Assembly: GCF_025370935.1 (NCBI RefSeq)
Contig: NC_133477.1
Span: 16,194,186-16,258,185 of the forward strand
Length of the DNA stretch: 64,000 nucleotides
Source: Choristoneura fumiferana
Lineage: Eukaryota > Arthropoda > Insecta > Lepidoptera > Tortricidae
Direction of reading: 5' to 3'
Shown: in pieces, positions 48,209 through 58,000 of the stretch
Layout of the letters: the number at the start of each line of letters is the position of its first letter
Position numbering within the stretch: position 1 is the first letter of the stretch
Notes under the pieces: generated by a model
What the model was told of the DNA's origin: nothing
Database searches by the model: none
Seen by the model: the letters and a program-made list of their open reading frames with translations, nothing else
Position numbers and translations under genes: made by a program

Positions 48209-48322
48209 CCAACTTCTTATACTTTACCGTTCCTTTCATGAGCCTCAGAATGAATAATAACCAATACTTAGCTGGAAATTCGGACAGTTCCATTTAGAAT
48301 TGGAACTGTATTTTGTATCCTC

Positions 48323-48461
48323 TACCACTACCATGAGTTTACAGTGACCGTACTCGATAGCGACGGCGTAAATTGTTTGTAGAGGCGCTGTACAATTCTC
48401 CATACAAATAATTTACGCCGTTGCTATCGAGTACGGTCACTGTAAACTCATGGTAGTGGTA
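48323..48461. mobile_element. Fold-back element, arms of about 60 bp
   Basis: TACCACTACCATGAGTTTAC at the left and GTAAACTCATGGTAGTGGTA at the right. Pairing continues through GTACTCGATAGCGACGGCGT to a loop of about 20 nt, with very few mismatches. A MITE by structure; its RNA would be a long hairpin. Confidence 0.75.
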
Positions 48462-49605
48462 CTCTTCATTGGCGTGCGGTGCAACGACCGTAAAAATTAC
48501 CGGTTTTTATTGGCTAATTACCGATTCCGGAGAATTGCAGATGCCTCATCCATATCCTTCCAGCCTTTTAACATAAAAAGCTAATAAACACAGATACTAG
48601 CAAACTTTCACGGTTAGAATATTAAGTAGTGGGATCGTCAATTACTACATAGGTACAGGTACAAGGCAAGTGTAACAGCTCGTGGAAAATTTGTAAAGTA
48701 ATTCTACGCCTAAAGAAAATGATGGCAGATGGTTGTGTTTTAAAAATTGTGTTAAAGCTGTCAAAAAAAATCTGTATCTGTTTTTCGTTTCAAGACATGG
48801 TCGATTCTTATTTACATTTATTTGATATCGTACTCGTAAATGTTACATACGATAAACCTAAGTACTAACTACTAAGAACTAGATGCAGTCATTTGAAACA
48901 TTATACATATTTGACGCCTAAGTCTGGAACCACCTACAACATCTCCGGAGAATTTTCGATTTCAAACTAATTAAAAGACAATGTTTGGTAATAAGATTAC
49001 CTGATGCAAAATCGATGTGCGTCAAACGCAGCGTTTATCGTATAAAACAACCGATCGCTGTAATTCATTCATTGCTCAGAATCGAAAGAATTTTTGTCAG
49101 AAAGGCTTTAATTTGATAATAATAACGAGCGAATCCCAATAACCGGTCGACCTTGTGCGCCGACCTTCCCAGAAGGAGCCAGAAAACAACCAAAACCGAA
49201 GGGATTGACGGCTCTGATATCCCCCCACAGCCTCAAAGGGGTAAAGCGACCGGAGACGACATGCACGCATTTCCCTACAAAATATCTGACACTTCGATAC
49301 ACAGGATAAAAGACAATGAGAAGGAAAACATTTTGAGAAAACTTCGAACAGTATACGGGTATGAAAAGTTTATATCACTGTGTCTCGATTATACCGATAT
49401 TCGATATTACAAAGTCAAAATCAAGACACTTTGTACAAGTTAGACCCTGTTTACATTATTCTAATAAAATCATTTCACAGTAGACATTACGGGGCCGCGA
49501 TGCTAACGACTTACGAACGAGTATAGAGGTAAGAGATGGATCAAGCAACACAGTGTGACTGTGCTATTTGAATTACTTTGCTGGAGTAATGTAAACAGGT
49601 CCTCA
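48462..49605. other. Intergenic with an unassigned GC-richer patch
   Basis: Near 49,140-49,290 the sequence is GC-richer (GTCGACCTTGTGCGCCGACC, CCTCAAAGGGGTAAAGCGAC). Two frames stay partly open, possibly an old coding remnant of an unidentified element. No family resemblance found. Confidence 0.3.
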
Positions 49606-49685
49606 GGGTATAACAAGCACTTATGAACGGCGAAAAATCTGCCACCGGTTCGAAAAACACCGGCAAGCAACTTAACGAGGTGTAC
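49606..49685 (-). mobile_element. LINE 3' UTR fragment
   Basis: GTATAACAAGCACTTATGAA, GCCACCGGTTCG and CAACTTAACGAGG match the 3' UTR of the LINE at 43,419-44,070 (the stretch near 43,460-43,555). The rest of the element is absent. Confidence 0.65.
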
Positions 49686-50904
49686 TTTTGTCATAACAAT
49701 ATTCTCAAACGTTCACTTGAACTTTACGCATAAAATCTCACTTATGTATTGTACGTACCTAAAGTCGGAATGATCGCATTTACGAATTTAAAACTAACCG
49801 TAGTCGTCACACTCGTATCCTCTGAAAGTAAATATATACGTACTTATAACAGAGGGTTCCATCCAGTATGCGACTCCGGTTAGTTCAGTGCTCTTAAGCC
49901 ACTAGCATACCTATTAACATATCGGACGACTAGTCGGACGATTTATCGCCCCGCCTCTACAATCTGTGGATGAGAAATGTTTGAATTTAAATTTTAATTC
50001 AGTTCGATGAAAAATTTTGCTCCACACCATTCACACTTGGTCTGAATACAAACGAGGTTCTTAAATTAATTAACTAATTTAGGCGGCGAATTTCTCATTT
50101 TTTTGCTTTTTCGCTAACAAGCTGAGGTTCATTTTAAATTTTCTTCACCCAGGTGTAAATTAAATTTTAATGACCGACACCCATGCTATTAATACTGGTG
50201 TGTGTGTTTTGATTTGACGCGATAATTTCTGTTTCACAACAGCCAAGAGCAGCAATGGAACGTTTTGACCAGAGATGATGAGAGAGATCCTTACACGAAT
50301 GAACGACAAACGATGACAAATAAAGATTTTGCATGGCAAGCCTCCCAATAAATAAGTTTTTTGTAAAAAAAAAACTTTTAATACAAGATTTTTTTTGCTG
50401 ACTACTTTTTGTGGACTGTACTTGCATTGTAACCCAAACTACATTTGCATACCAAATTTCAAGTCGATGCCATTAACCGTTGAATAGTTCCGTCCTGCGG
50501 AGACGATCCTGGCCGGATTACCAGGATGTAACTACCACATTATTGTATTGTCACTCAATTTACATAAGTATGCTTTATTTCAAGACAATCCGACTACTAC
50601 AAGTGGGTCAAATTTAACTTGCAAGATTTGACCCGCACATGCATGATACATACAACATATACAAGATATGTTAAGTTAACCCTAATAAGGTAGAGGCGAT
50701 TTAGCGACCACGTGCATTGATTTGGAAATTCAACTTTATTGTTTTAGTAGTAATAAGCTACAACATTCATTGTAATTATTGGAAATACTACTTAGCTTTA
50801 AAAATATCCTTTGCCAAGTATGTATTCGATAGCTGCTTTTGATTCTGTGGTAGTACGCTCCTATAAATGGGGCCTTATTGCTTAAATAAAAGCTTTTAAA
50901 AATA
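49686..50904. other. Intergenic, possible old repeat
   Basis: At 50,380-50,580, the strings CAAATTTCAAGTCGATGCCA and TTCCGTCCTGCGGAGACGAT look like part of a dispersed moth repeat, but no second copy is present here. No gene supported. Confidence 0.3.
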
Positions 50905-51035
50905 CTAGATGGACTGACGATATCGTGAGAGTTGTGGGCAACCGGTGGATGCGAGGCGTCGTTGTCGTTCGTTGTTGTGGCTTTCTACGGAGGAGGCCTC
51001 TTTCAGCAGTAGACGTCTTCCGCCTGATGATGAAA
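50905..51035 (+). pseudogene. RTE LINE 3' end fragment
   Basis: ATGGACTGACGATATCGTG, GAGAGTTGTGGGCAACCGG, TTTCAGCAGTAGACGTCTTC and CTGATGATGA. Same 3' end as 39,771-39,885. Confidence 0.65.
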
Positions 51036-51626
51036 ATGGTGACTTATACCTACTTTTCTTTGTTAGTCTATCTGCACACCTTTCCTTCTTATTCTAAGTC
51101 GCTGCTATCTTGACAGTGTTTGTGGTCGTTAGTTGAGGATTGATAGCGAATTGACGAGTGACGACTTAATAGGACAAAACATTGTGTGGTGGTTCGGTCC
51201 CCTCACTTTCCACACTACAGCACTGTCCATGGTAATTGGCAATAGAGTGTCTCTACCCATTGTCACATCACAGGCCATAATGTCTAACTCACTCGGAATC
51301 ACAGCCGTAATCAACTCTTTGACAATTGATATAATAGGACGAATGTAGAAAGAGATGGATAATGGAATTCTCTGCCCGCGCGTTAGACAATTTGTCTTTT
51401 AATCGCCTTTTACGACACTCACAGGTAGAGATGGATCTATCCTATTCTGAAACAAGACGCTCATTCGGTCACATTAATAGTGCAAGCAATCCATTATGTG
51501 CCATTTGTGACGTTGAAAGTAATTTGGCGGAAGCTGATGTTTGAATACTTGACGGCCCAAATTTACATAACACCAGCACCTTCGTCGCTATTATAAGCTG
51601 CTACATTTTCACATGCACATGACTTC
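51036..51626. other. Intergenic, nothing firmly recognised
   Basis: AATCGCCTTTTACGACACTC near 51,401 resembles a common moth retroelement 3' region, but the match cannot be confirmed here. Confidence 0.3.
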
Positions 51627-51703
51627 ATCATCATATCAGCTGTAGGACGTCTACTGTTGGGCATAGGCCTCCCCCATAGACAGTTGCTTCAGTTGGAAGC
51701 GAC
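51627..51703 (-). pseudogene. RTE LINE 3' end, tail-side half
   Basis: CATCATCATATCAGCTGTAG, GACGTCTACTGTTGGGCATA, GGCCTCCCCCATAGAC and GTTGCTTCAGTTGGAAGCGA. The same element resumes at 52,284, so it was split by the 580-bp insertion between. Confidence 0.75.
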
Positions 51704-52283
51704 GCTTTGGGCTTAAAACCACTAAATTTCATAATACCTTATTCACTAATACCCCTAATTTTCAAATTACCATGGGCTCATAATACCTAAAATGTCAAAT
51801 TGTCTCTTGTATTACAATGAACGAAATTCATTATGACTTTGATTTAAAATGTCATATAATCTAAATATAAGATTGAAATGCAAAATTCATTCAAATACCG
51901 AATGACAGAAATGACAAAATATTAAAACAACGCAAACCGAAAACACCCAGAAGGCAAAATTCCTAATTTTTTTTCACGGGTGGTGTTTGAGAAAATTGAT
52001 GTTGATGATTGAATTTTAGTATAGTGCCTGTTCAACGTACAAATTTAGGTATTTTAACTTTTGGTTGTTTTAAGCATATGTTGTTTTGCCATGAAAGTGA
52101 TTTTGAAGTTTAGGTATGAGACTAAGGTATTTTGAAATTCAGCCATATTAAGATTCCGGTGTTATAAGAAAACAAAATTAGGCATTCTGCAATTTAGGTA
52201 TCTTGAGTGAGACCAAGAAGTTTTGAGATCTGGGAATATTGATAAAAAGGTAAAATGCAATTTAGAAGTTATAAGCCCAAAGC
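51704..52283. mobile_element. hAT-like MITE of 580 bp inside an RTE LINE end
   Basis: The terminal inverted repeat GCTTTGGGCTTA is perfect over 12 bp at both ends. The element is flanked by a perfect 8-bp target duplication GAAGCGAC (51,696-51,703 and 52,284-52,291). The left third carries ATAATACC/CTAATTTTCAAATTACC-type motifs. The right third carries the inverse TTTAGGTATTTTGA-type motifs several times. An 8-bp duplication fits the hAT superfamily. There is no transposase frame, so it depends on an enzyme encoded elsewhere. Confidence 0.8.
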
Positions 52284-52390
52284 GAAGCGACCTGCATGCA
52301 CCGTGAACCCGCGGCTTTAACCAGGTCATCCGTCCATCTCGTCCGTGGTCCTCTTAAGCTGTGCTTACCTACCGATCCACGGTCTCCATC
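52284..52390 (-). pseudogene. RTE LINE 3' end, ORF-side half
   Basis: Continues the element at 51,627-51,703. GTGAACCCGCGGCTTTAACC and GGTCATCCGTCCATCTCG encode on the minus strand the RWTDDLVKAAGS-like stretch; GATCCACGGTCTCCAT lies further in. Confidence 0.75.
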
Positions 52391-52913
52391 ACAACTTCAT
52401 GCGCCTGCTATCTAAGATATCATTCCTCCACTTTTTGGCTTGACTTTAATAATTCACAAGCAAGCCCCTGTACCACAAAAGTTACAAGTGCTACAATTCG
52501 ACAAAATGAACAAGTTTCTCTTAGTGACATTCTAGCATTTCTCCCTTGTGTTGTACAGGGGGCTGGTGTGCAGTGTATGTGTTCGCAGTTGAAGGTGGTC
52601 GTTATCAACGATAGCTTCTGGGAACGAACGTGTTGATAAACAGTTGTTAAGCACCTATTCAACACGGTGACGGCAGAATGCCTGTGTCGCAACGTTATCT
52701 ATGCACTCACCACGCGCCGACGAGTGGCGGATAGCGCGGGAATAAATTTTACAATCGTGGGTTATTACATTATCGAGCGGGGATCGCAGGGCTGCACGCC
52801 CACGCGAGCGCCGTGTCAAATCAACAGCAACTGAAAAAAAACGGCGAAGAGAGTAGGGTACGCGCTTTGAGTGTTCCGTAGGTACAATACAGTGCAATAC
52901 CTTTATTCTTTAT
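52391..52913. other. Intergenic, nothing recognised
   Basis: Overlapping open frames on both strands with no family resemblance. No supported gene. Confidence 0.35.
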
Positions 52914-52973
52914 TCATCGTCATTATCATATCAGCCGTAGGACGTCCACTGTTGGACATAAGGCTCCCCATAT
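52914..52973 (-). pseudogene. RTE LINE 3' end, tail-side part (second locus)
   Basis: ATCATATCAGCCGTAGGACG, TCCACTGTTGGACATAAGGC, up to CTCCCCATAT. Continues at 53,461 after an insertion. Confidence 0.75.
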
Positions 52974-53460
52974 TAGTAGTTTGAATCCATCCATGCCACG
53001 TCCACAGACAGAGTACTTTTTTTGCTTTACTTTACTTATAAGGCCACGTCAACAATTAATAATAGACAAAGGCAATATATCTATACAGGTTACAGACGAT
53101 GTGCGTTTTCTTTTTTTTCGTGTCGTTAAGGTATATTTTTATGTTGAAAATAATTGTGTTTACATAATTTCTTAAACTAAGTTAAAATTATTACTAAAAG
53201 TAAGATAAAAGTGTAATAAATGATAATTTTGTAAATCGCTATGGTTTGTATTGTGAAATAATAATTGTTGGCGTTTACTTTGAACTCATCTAAATGGTTC
53301 CAACGGAAGAACAGCGTCGGCCGCAAGGTTAACATCATGCTGTGTTGGGGTTGGGACCATTTCGTGACAAAATTTGTCTCGATTTCCTTGTTTAATTTAT
53401 CTGCTTTATAAATATCACGAATAAATGTTTTTCTTTCTTTCTTTCTTTCTTCCTTTCTTT
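52974..53460 (+). mobile_element. Retroposed LINE 3' end inserted in the RTE copy
   Basis: 487 bp flanked by a direct repeat CCATAT (52,968-52,973 and 53,461-53,466). It ends AATAAATGTTTTT then a CTTTCTTTC tract, a typical retroelement 3' end. The piece ATGGTTCCAACGGAAGAACA followed by a GGGACCATTTCGTGAC segment resembles a lepidopteran LINE 3' UTR I recognise but cannot name. No long frame of its own. Confidence 0.7.
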
Positions 53461-53640
53461 CCATATACCTCCGGTTCCTTCGGTTGGAAGCAGCCTCCAT
53501 CCGCGAACCCGCAGATTTAACCAAGTAATCCGTCCATCTCGTTGGTGTCCTAGGTTGCGCTTGCCGATCCGCGGTCCCCATTCGAGACCTTTTCGGCCTC
53601 AACAGATGACTGTTCTCCGTGATATGGCCTGCCCAATGCT
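53461..53640 (-). pseudogene. RTE LINE 3' end, ORF-side part (second locus)
   Basis: Minus-strand frame with RMGTADRQAQPRTPTRWTDY and LVKSAGSRMEAASNRRNRR, the C-terminal signature of RTE ORFs, followed upstream by NSHLLRPKRSRMG-like codons. Broken by the insertion just before its tail. Confidence 0.75.
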
Positions 53641-53850
53641 CTTTGCTACTTCAACGAACTAATTCACTTGACTGAATTAACAAAAACAGAGTTGACAATT
53701 TGAAATTTGCATAATATGAAATCTCTGTGTGCACGACAGTCTGAGAATTTTAATTTGACTTGAAGTTGATCGCTTTATTACTTTGTTTATTGCTATAGAT
53801 AGCATAGTGTAACTACAGTTAGTTACAATGTGTTTGACCCTAATCTTATG

Positions 53851-53976
53851 TACAGTCAAAGACACTGAATCGCAAACCGGGATGGAACCTTTTCGCTACA
53901 AATGTCGCATTAATATTTCATACATCACCCAAACAAATTATCGTGAAATTGGTTTTGTGCAATTTCCTTGACTGTA
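53851..53976. mobile_element. MITE, TACAGTCAAAGA family
   Basis: Starts TACAGTCAAAGACACTG and ends TTTCCTTGACTGTA. A short, imperfect inverted repeat and an AT-rich core with ATTATCGTGAAATTGG. Similar in length and end type to the TACAGTCGAG element at 17,952 but a different family. Confidence 0.6.
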
Positions 53977-54159
53977 CGATACATAGGTACCTACCTGTAT
54001 GACCCTTTTTGTGATTGAGAAAACTACTTACTTGTAAGTATAGGGAAATTATTGTCATTAGTTATGTAAGCCGTCGTATCAATACGTGCATATTTTTTAA
54101 ATAACAACTGACTAATTATTAGGTACGGTTCAAATAAATTAGCCCCTTGAACGAACAGA

Positions 54160-54440
54160 CTGACCGCGGCAAGCTTTCAAACAGGGAACCCTAAAAACTA
54201 TAAAACCCAAGCTCGACGCAGCGAGAGCCTGGATTCGTCGGGTGCAGTGCTCGGGCGGAAGAGTAAAGGGGGTACGGCTACCGCGCGACCGCGTCACTTG
54301 CAACTCACGACGGCATTTCACGGCGTCGGCAACATCGCCGTTTCGCCGCACCGCACGCCGGCTTGGCTCAACTCACTTCAGTTTCCCGCGCGCCTCCGCC
54401 GCGAACGGACGTCTGTGTTAAGCGTTTGCGACGTAAACCC
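54160..54440 (+). promoter_or_regulatory. CpG-rich core promoter with Inr, MTE-like and DPE
   Basis: In a GC- and CpG-rich island, TCAGTT (54,378-54,383) matches the arthropod initiator, placing +1 at A 54,380. At exactly +28 to +33 (54,407-54,412), GGACGT fits the downstream promoter element consensus DSWYVY at all six positions. At +18 to +29 CGCCGCGAACGG matches 9 of 12 positions of the motif ten element. No TATA box is seen at -31. The correct spacing of three elements is hard to get by chance. Such TATA-less DPE promoters are typical of developmental genes in insects. Confidence 0.6.
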
Positions 54441-55032
54441 AATTTAAACTTGTTACAAAACTTAGTGCACCAGAACGGGAGTCTTAAGTGGATTGAGTGT
54501 GCAGTGTCAGTGACGTTCCATTGCAAATGTGTGCTTTATGTGGCGAAACTAATAAGTAAAGTTTCTGGAATTTTAAGCCGATGGTCCTCTTGAATAGTAA
54601 CATGAAAATTAATGGTAAAGTCCTTCAAGTTTTTGCATGAATGTGCGTGTTATATGTTGGTATGCTGGATATCTTATCTTGATGATCTGATTGGTTTGCA
54701 CGACGCACGGAATCATTATCGAGGTTTTCAGTTTGCACCACACTGGGATAATAATATCAAGTTTTTTGTAAAAAATACAAACGCGACGTTTCCCGGACCA
54801 CCTAAACAGTCAAAACAATGGAGAACCTTGGTCACAGACGACATTGACTCTCCGAATGTAAATTCGAGTTGGCATGAACATAATGGTGTGTTTAGAAGTC
54901 GATGTTATATGAATAAAGGCTTGTGTGTGTGACCCTGTCGCGCCTACGGGACCTGCGCCAGTGGGTGGACGGCATAACTCCGAACCGCCTAGCGAACTGC
55001 AGTGGGTGTCTGAATGGAGCCAGTTAATAATG
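54380..55032 (+). other. Probable first exon (mostly 5' leader)
   Basis: From the predicted start at 54,380 the sequence is GC-rich, then mixed, and reaches a strong splice donor ATG|GTGAGA at 55,032/55,033. Earlier possible donors are AATAA|GTAAAG (about 54,557) and AATG|GTAAAG (about 54,614). If the 55,032 donor is used, the exon is about 650 bp and ends on an ATG that could itself be the start codon. No downstream exon could be identified, so the gene is unknown. Confidence 0.4.
54612..54932 (+). CDS. 106-codon open frame in the leader, function unknown
   Basis: ATG at 54,612 to TGA at 54,930-54,932. The product begins with a short basic start and a hydrophobic stretch around residues 12-24 (CACYMLVCWISYL), weakly like a signal peptide. 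A hydrophilic part follows with two NxT/S sites (NAT near residue 57, NSS near 84) and a cysteine-containing end. I recognise no domain. It lies in the presumed first exon, preceded by other short frames. It could be an upstream ORF, a true short secreted protein, or the 5' part of a protein if an internal donor (GTAAAT near 54,859) is used. Confidence 0.3.
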   Translation: MVKSFKFLHECACYMLVCWISYLDDLIGLHDARNHYRGFQFAPHWDNNIKFFVKNTNATFPGPPKQSKQWRTLVTDDIDSPNVNSSWHEHNGVFRSRCYMNKGLCV

Positions 55033-58000
55033 GTGAGATTTAATCACCACCATGGAGGTTACACAACAGAGCCTAGCATGCCTCTTGTTCAATCGTAGAA
55101 AAATTTGAAATAGTAATCGTTTCCGAATAGACTAACAAAGTTAACCCGAACGCCTTGTAGCGTAGCCGTATTTACTAATCCTTGACAAGTTTTACAAATA
55201 TGACGTATTGCGTTTATTTTGGCTGACAACTTTGGTATTGGCTTTGATACTTATCTCTATGCCGATCTTGATTACCAAACTAACATGAATAGGCTGCTAG
55301 CGTCCGGACATGCTTTTAGTAGGGAATATTAAGACGCGGCGTGAGAATTGTGTTAAGCCATCGCATGTGTATAAATAATCTGTTTTTGTATACTAAAAGC
55401 CTTTGAAGAGGCTGAATCCCTATAAACTCGAGTGTAGCCAAACAATTTGCACATGTTGCGGAACAGGCCTCAGATGTCGACGGACAAAAAACAGCACCCC
55501 ACATGTGAAGCTGACCAAATTCAGGGCGAGACTCTACTCACAATCGACGACACCATTAGGGAGCCATTCATTACACAAAAACATGTTTAGGAAATATTTG
55601 GCGCCAATAGCCCGAACTTTCTTTAAATAATTTCCTGCGACAGTAGTTTCATAAAATGAAGAAAATGTGAAAGTAAAAATTATAAATGTAATTGTTGTTG
55701 TAGGTTCGTTCGAAGCAGGATCAATATTTATAGCGTCCATAACACAAAAGAACGAAATAGTAATAGTAACCATAATAAACGTATGCCCACGCAACTGAAA
55801 TAACAAATCCGACGGAGAGAATGAAATTTAATTAAAGATTGAATTACGTTAGGTTACCCTGTTATTATAGACGCGTGATGAATGTGGTCAAAAAAAAAAG
55901 AAGTTTAGAGAGAAACCTGCGCGGGCGGCACGTGGGTCGCCATATGCCCTCGCGCATCCACGATCCTTTGGCTTTGTCGTGACTGCAGCTGAGGATTAAG
56001 CCCCATTATGTTGCAGTTGAACCGAACAAAGCAAAATATCCTTCATACAATCTTAGGGGAGTTCAGTTTGTGCAAAGAATTGAGTGGATGTTTATCGCGT
56101 CGATGCATTTGATATTGCGCACAGCGAGGTATTCTTAAACATGAAATCAATTATTGAGAAGGCAAAGTTGAAATAAAATAAAATGCGATTAGTTAAGAAG
56201 TAATGTGTTTAAATCGAAAGCATGGTTAGGAAGTGAAAGCTGTTTCAGGGAATCAGGAAACCGAGAGAAATCAGATCAGGTTATCTAGGCAGCTTAATCC
56301 AAAATGACAGCCATAAAGTACACCAGAATTTGCAATGGCCGTCTAGATCCCAACCCAAAGAGGTCAAGTCCGGCTCGGGGAGTTTTTCCACCGATTATGA
56401 TCAAGTCTACGGTGACTGCCTTGTACGGCAACCTGCGCCGGAGTCGTTCTATACTATTGACAACTGTGGGATCAACGTCGACGGCTCGATAACTATCTGC
56501 CTACTCTCTAGGTGTTTTCATAATTTCTCTACTCCTTTTGGATACTGAACGCATAATGTGGGAGATACATATTTTAGATTTTGCTTAAACGGTATTCAAC
56601 AAGAAACAAGACTATATTTTTATTAAATTTACTGTCGACTTCAATCAAAATTTCACGTTACGTAGTAATAGGGTAAGGACTCCCTAGATTAAAGCGAAAA
56701 CTAAACAATAACTTCTGCACTCAGAAACATTGGCAGTACTTTCGCGTAGAAAACACATTGTATTCAAACAAACAGTCCTTACCGACACGTGTAGCGAGTT
56801 GGAGTAATCGTCGTGAATGCTTTATGAATATTAATTCTCCAAAACCCGTGGAATATCAAAACACAAAATCTGCTTCGTGCAACAATAATACCAGTATCAT
56901 ACACAAGTTGCAAAGAACCGGCCAAGTAATTATACATACGTACATACTCATGCAAAATTACAGCTTTTAGCACTCTCTAAGCTAAACCACGGATGGACGG
57001 ACGGACATGACAAAACTATAACCGTTCCTTGTAGGACTACAGTACTGCACCTTGAAAACGTTTGTTATTGAAGTGTATCGTATACTAAGTCATTGACACA
57101 AGTATAGTGCCTACGTGAAGCCATTATCTACTGTATGATATCAAATTGCAACTATACCGGCGTTAATTGTAAATTATCTCAATGACATCACGCAAAACCA
57201 ATTTAAAAGGATGACTTACTGAGTATTGTTAAAAACATGATACTAATACATATACATATTTCGATAAAGAACTTATCAAAATAAATACCTCGCTTAGCAT
57301 CGATTTCGTATCGTTTTCAAAAATTGTTTTTGCAAGGGTGTTTCAAATTATACCCAATGGAGATTGCTTAGCGCTTGATTGCGACTTTCATATTCTTAAA
57401 AAGAAACCACACGAATGCATGTAACTAAAGCGCACGTTCCACGCCACCTGTCGGGCAGCTGCTCAGTTTTACAATAACTCAAATTTATTCCCGCAGCACT
57501 CCCTCGAAAACGTACAAGGACGCAGATGTTTTTAAACGCGCATTTTGATTGATCCAGGTGGAACCGTATCCATATTTTTCTTTCAAGCAATCAATCTTGC
57601 TGTTGCTAATGTTATCGTCGTAATCTGAATCATTATTTTGCATAGGGCTCGAAATATCAAGCCGTTTAAGGAATGGTTTACTATAGCAACTACTGATTCA
57701 CACAATGTTGCTTAGTTACTGTAATGTAAAACGAGATTACATCTTGCTTTTCATTGGCTCGTATTTCTTCTCACAAAGTTTCAAGTTTATTGCTAAGTTC
57801 CTTGAAATAGTCTTTTTCCAAATATGGCATGTAATCAGAAGTACTAGTAGTTGACCTACTTTATTTCGTTAATTGATAAAGAACTCTCCATTAGGACGCC
57901 TCGCTGAATTATCGTTCCAAATTATTTTACTCAAGGAATCTTGACGAATTCACTTATTACGTCCAAATTAATTCCTTAAAACGTTACCGGAGACCTTTCA

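Noticed and set aside
49153..49443. 96-codon frame in a GC-richer patch
   Set aside because: A second overlapping frame reads equally well and the start is not a convincing ATG context; possibly an old element remnant.
56304..56548. Two overlapping plus frames in a GC-richer stretch as a coding exon
   Set aside because: Both frames and one minus frame are open and no acceptor/donor pair stands out, so no frame can be preferred.
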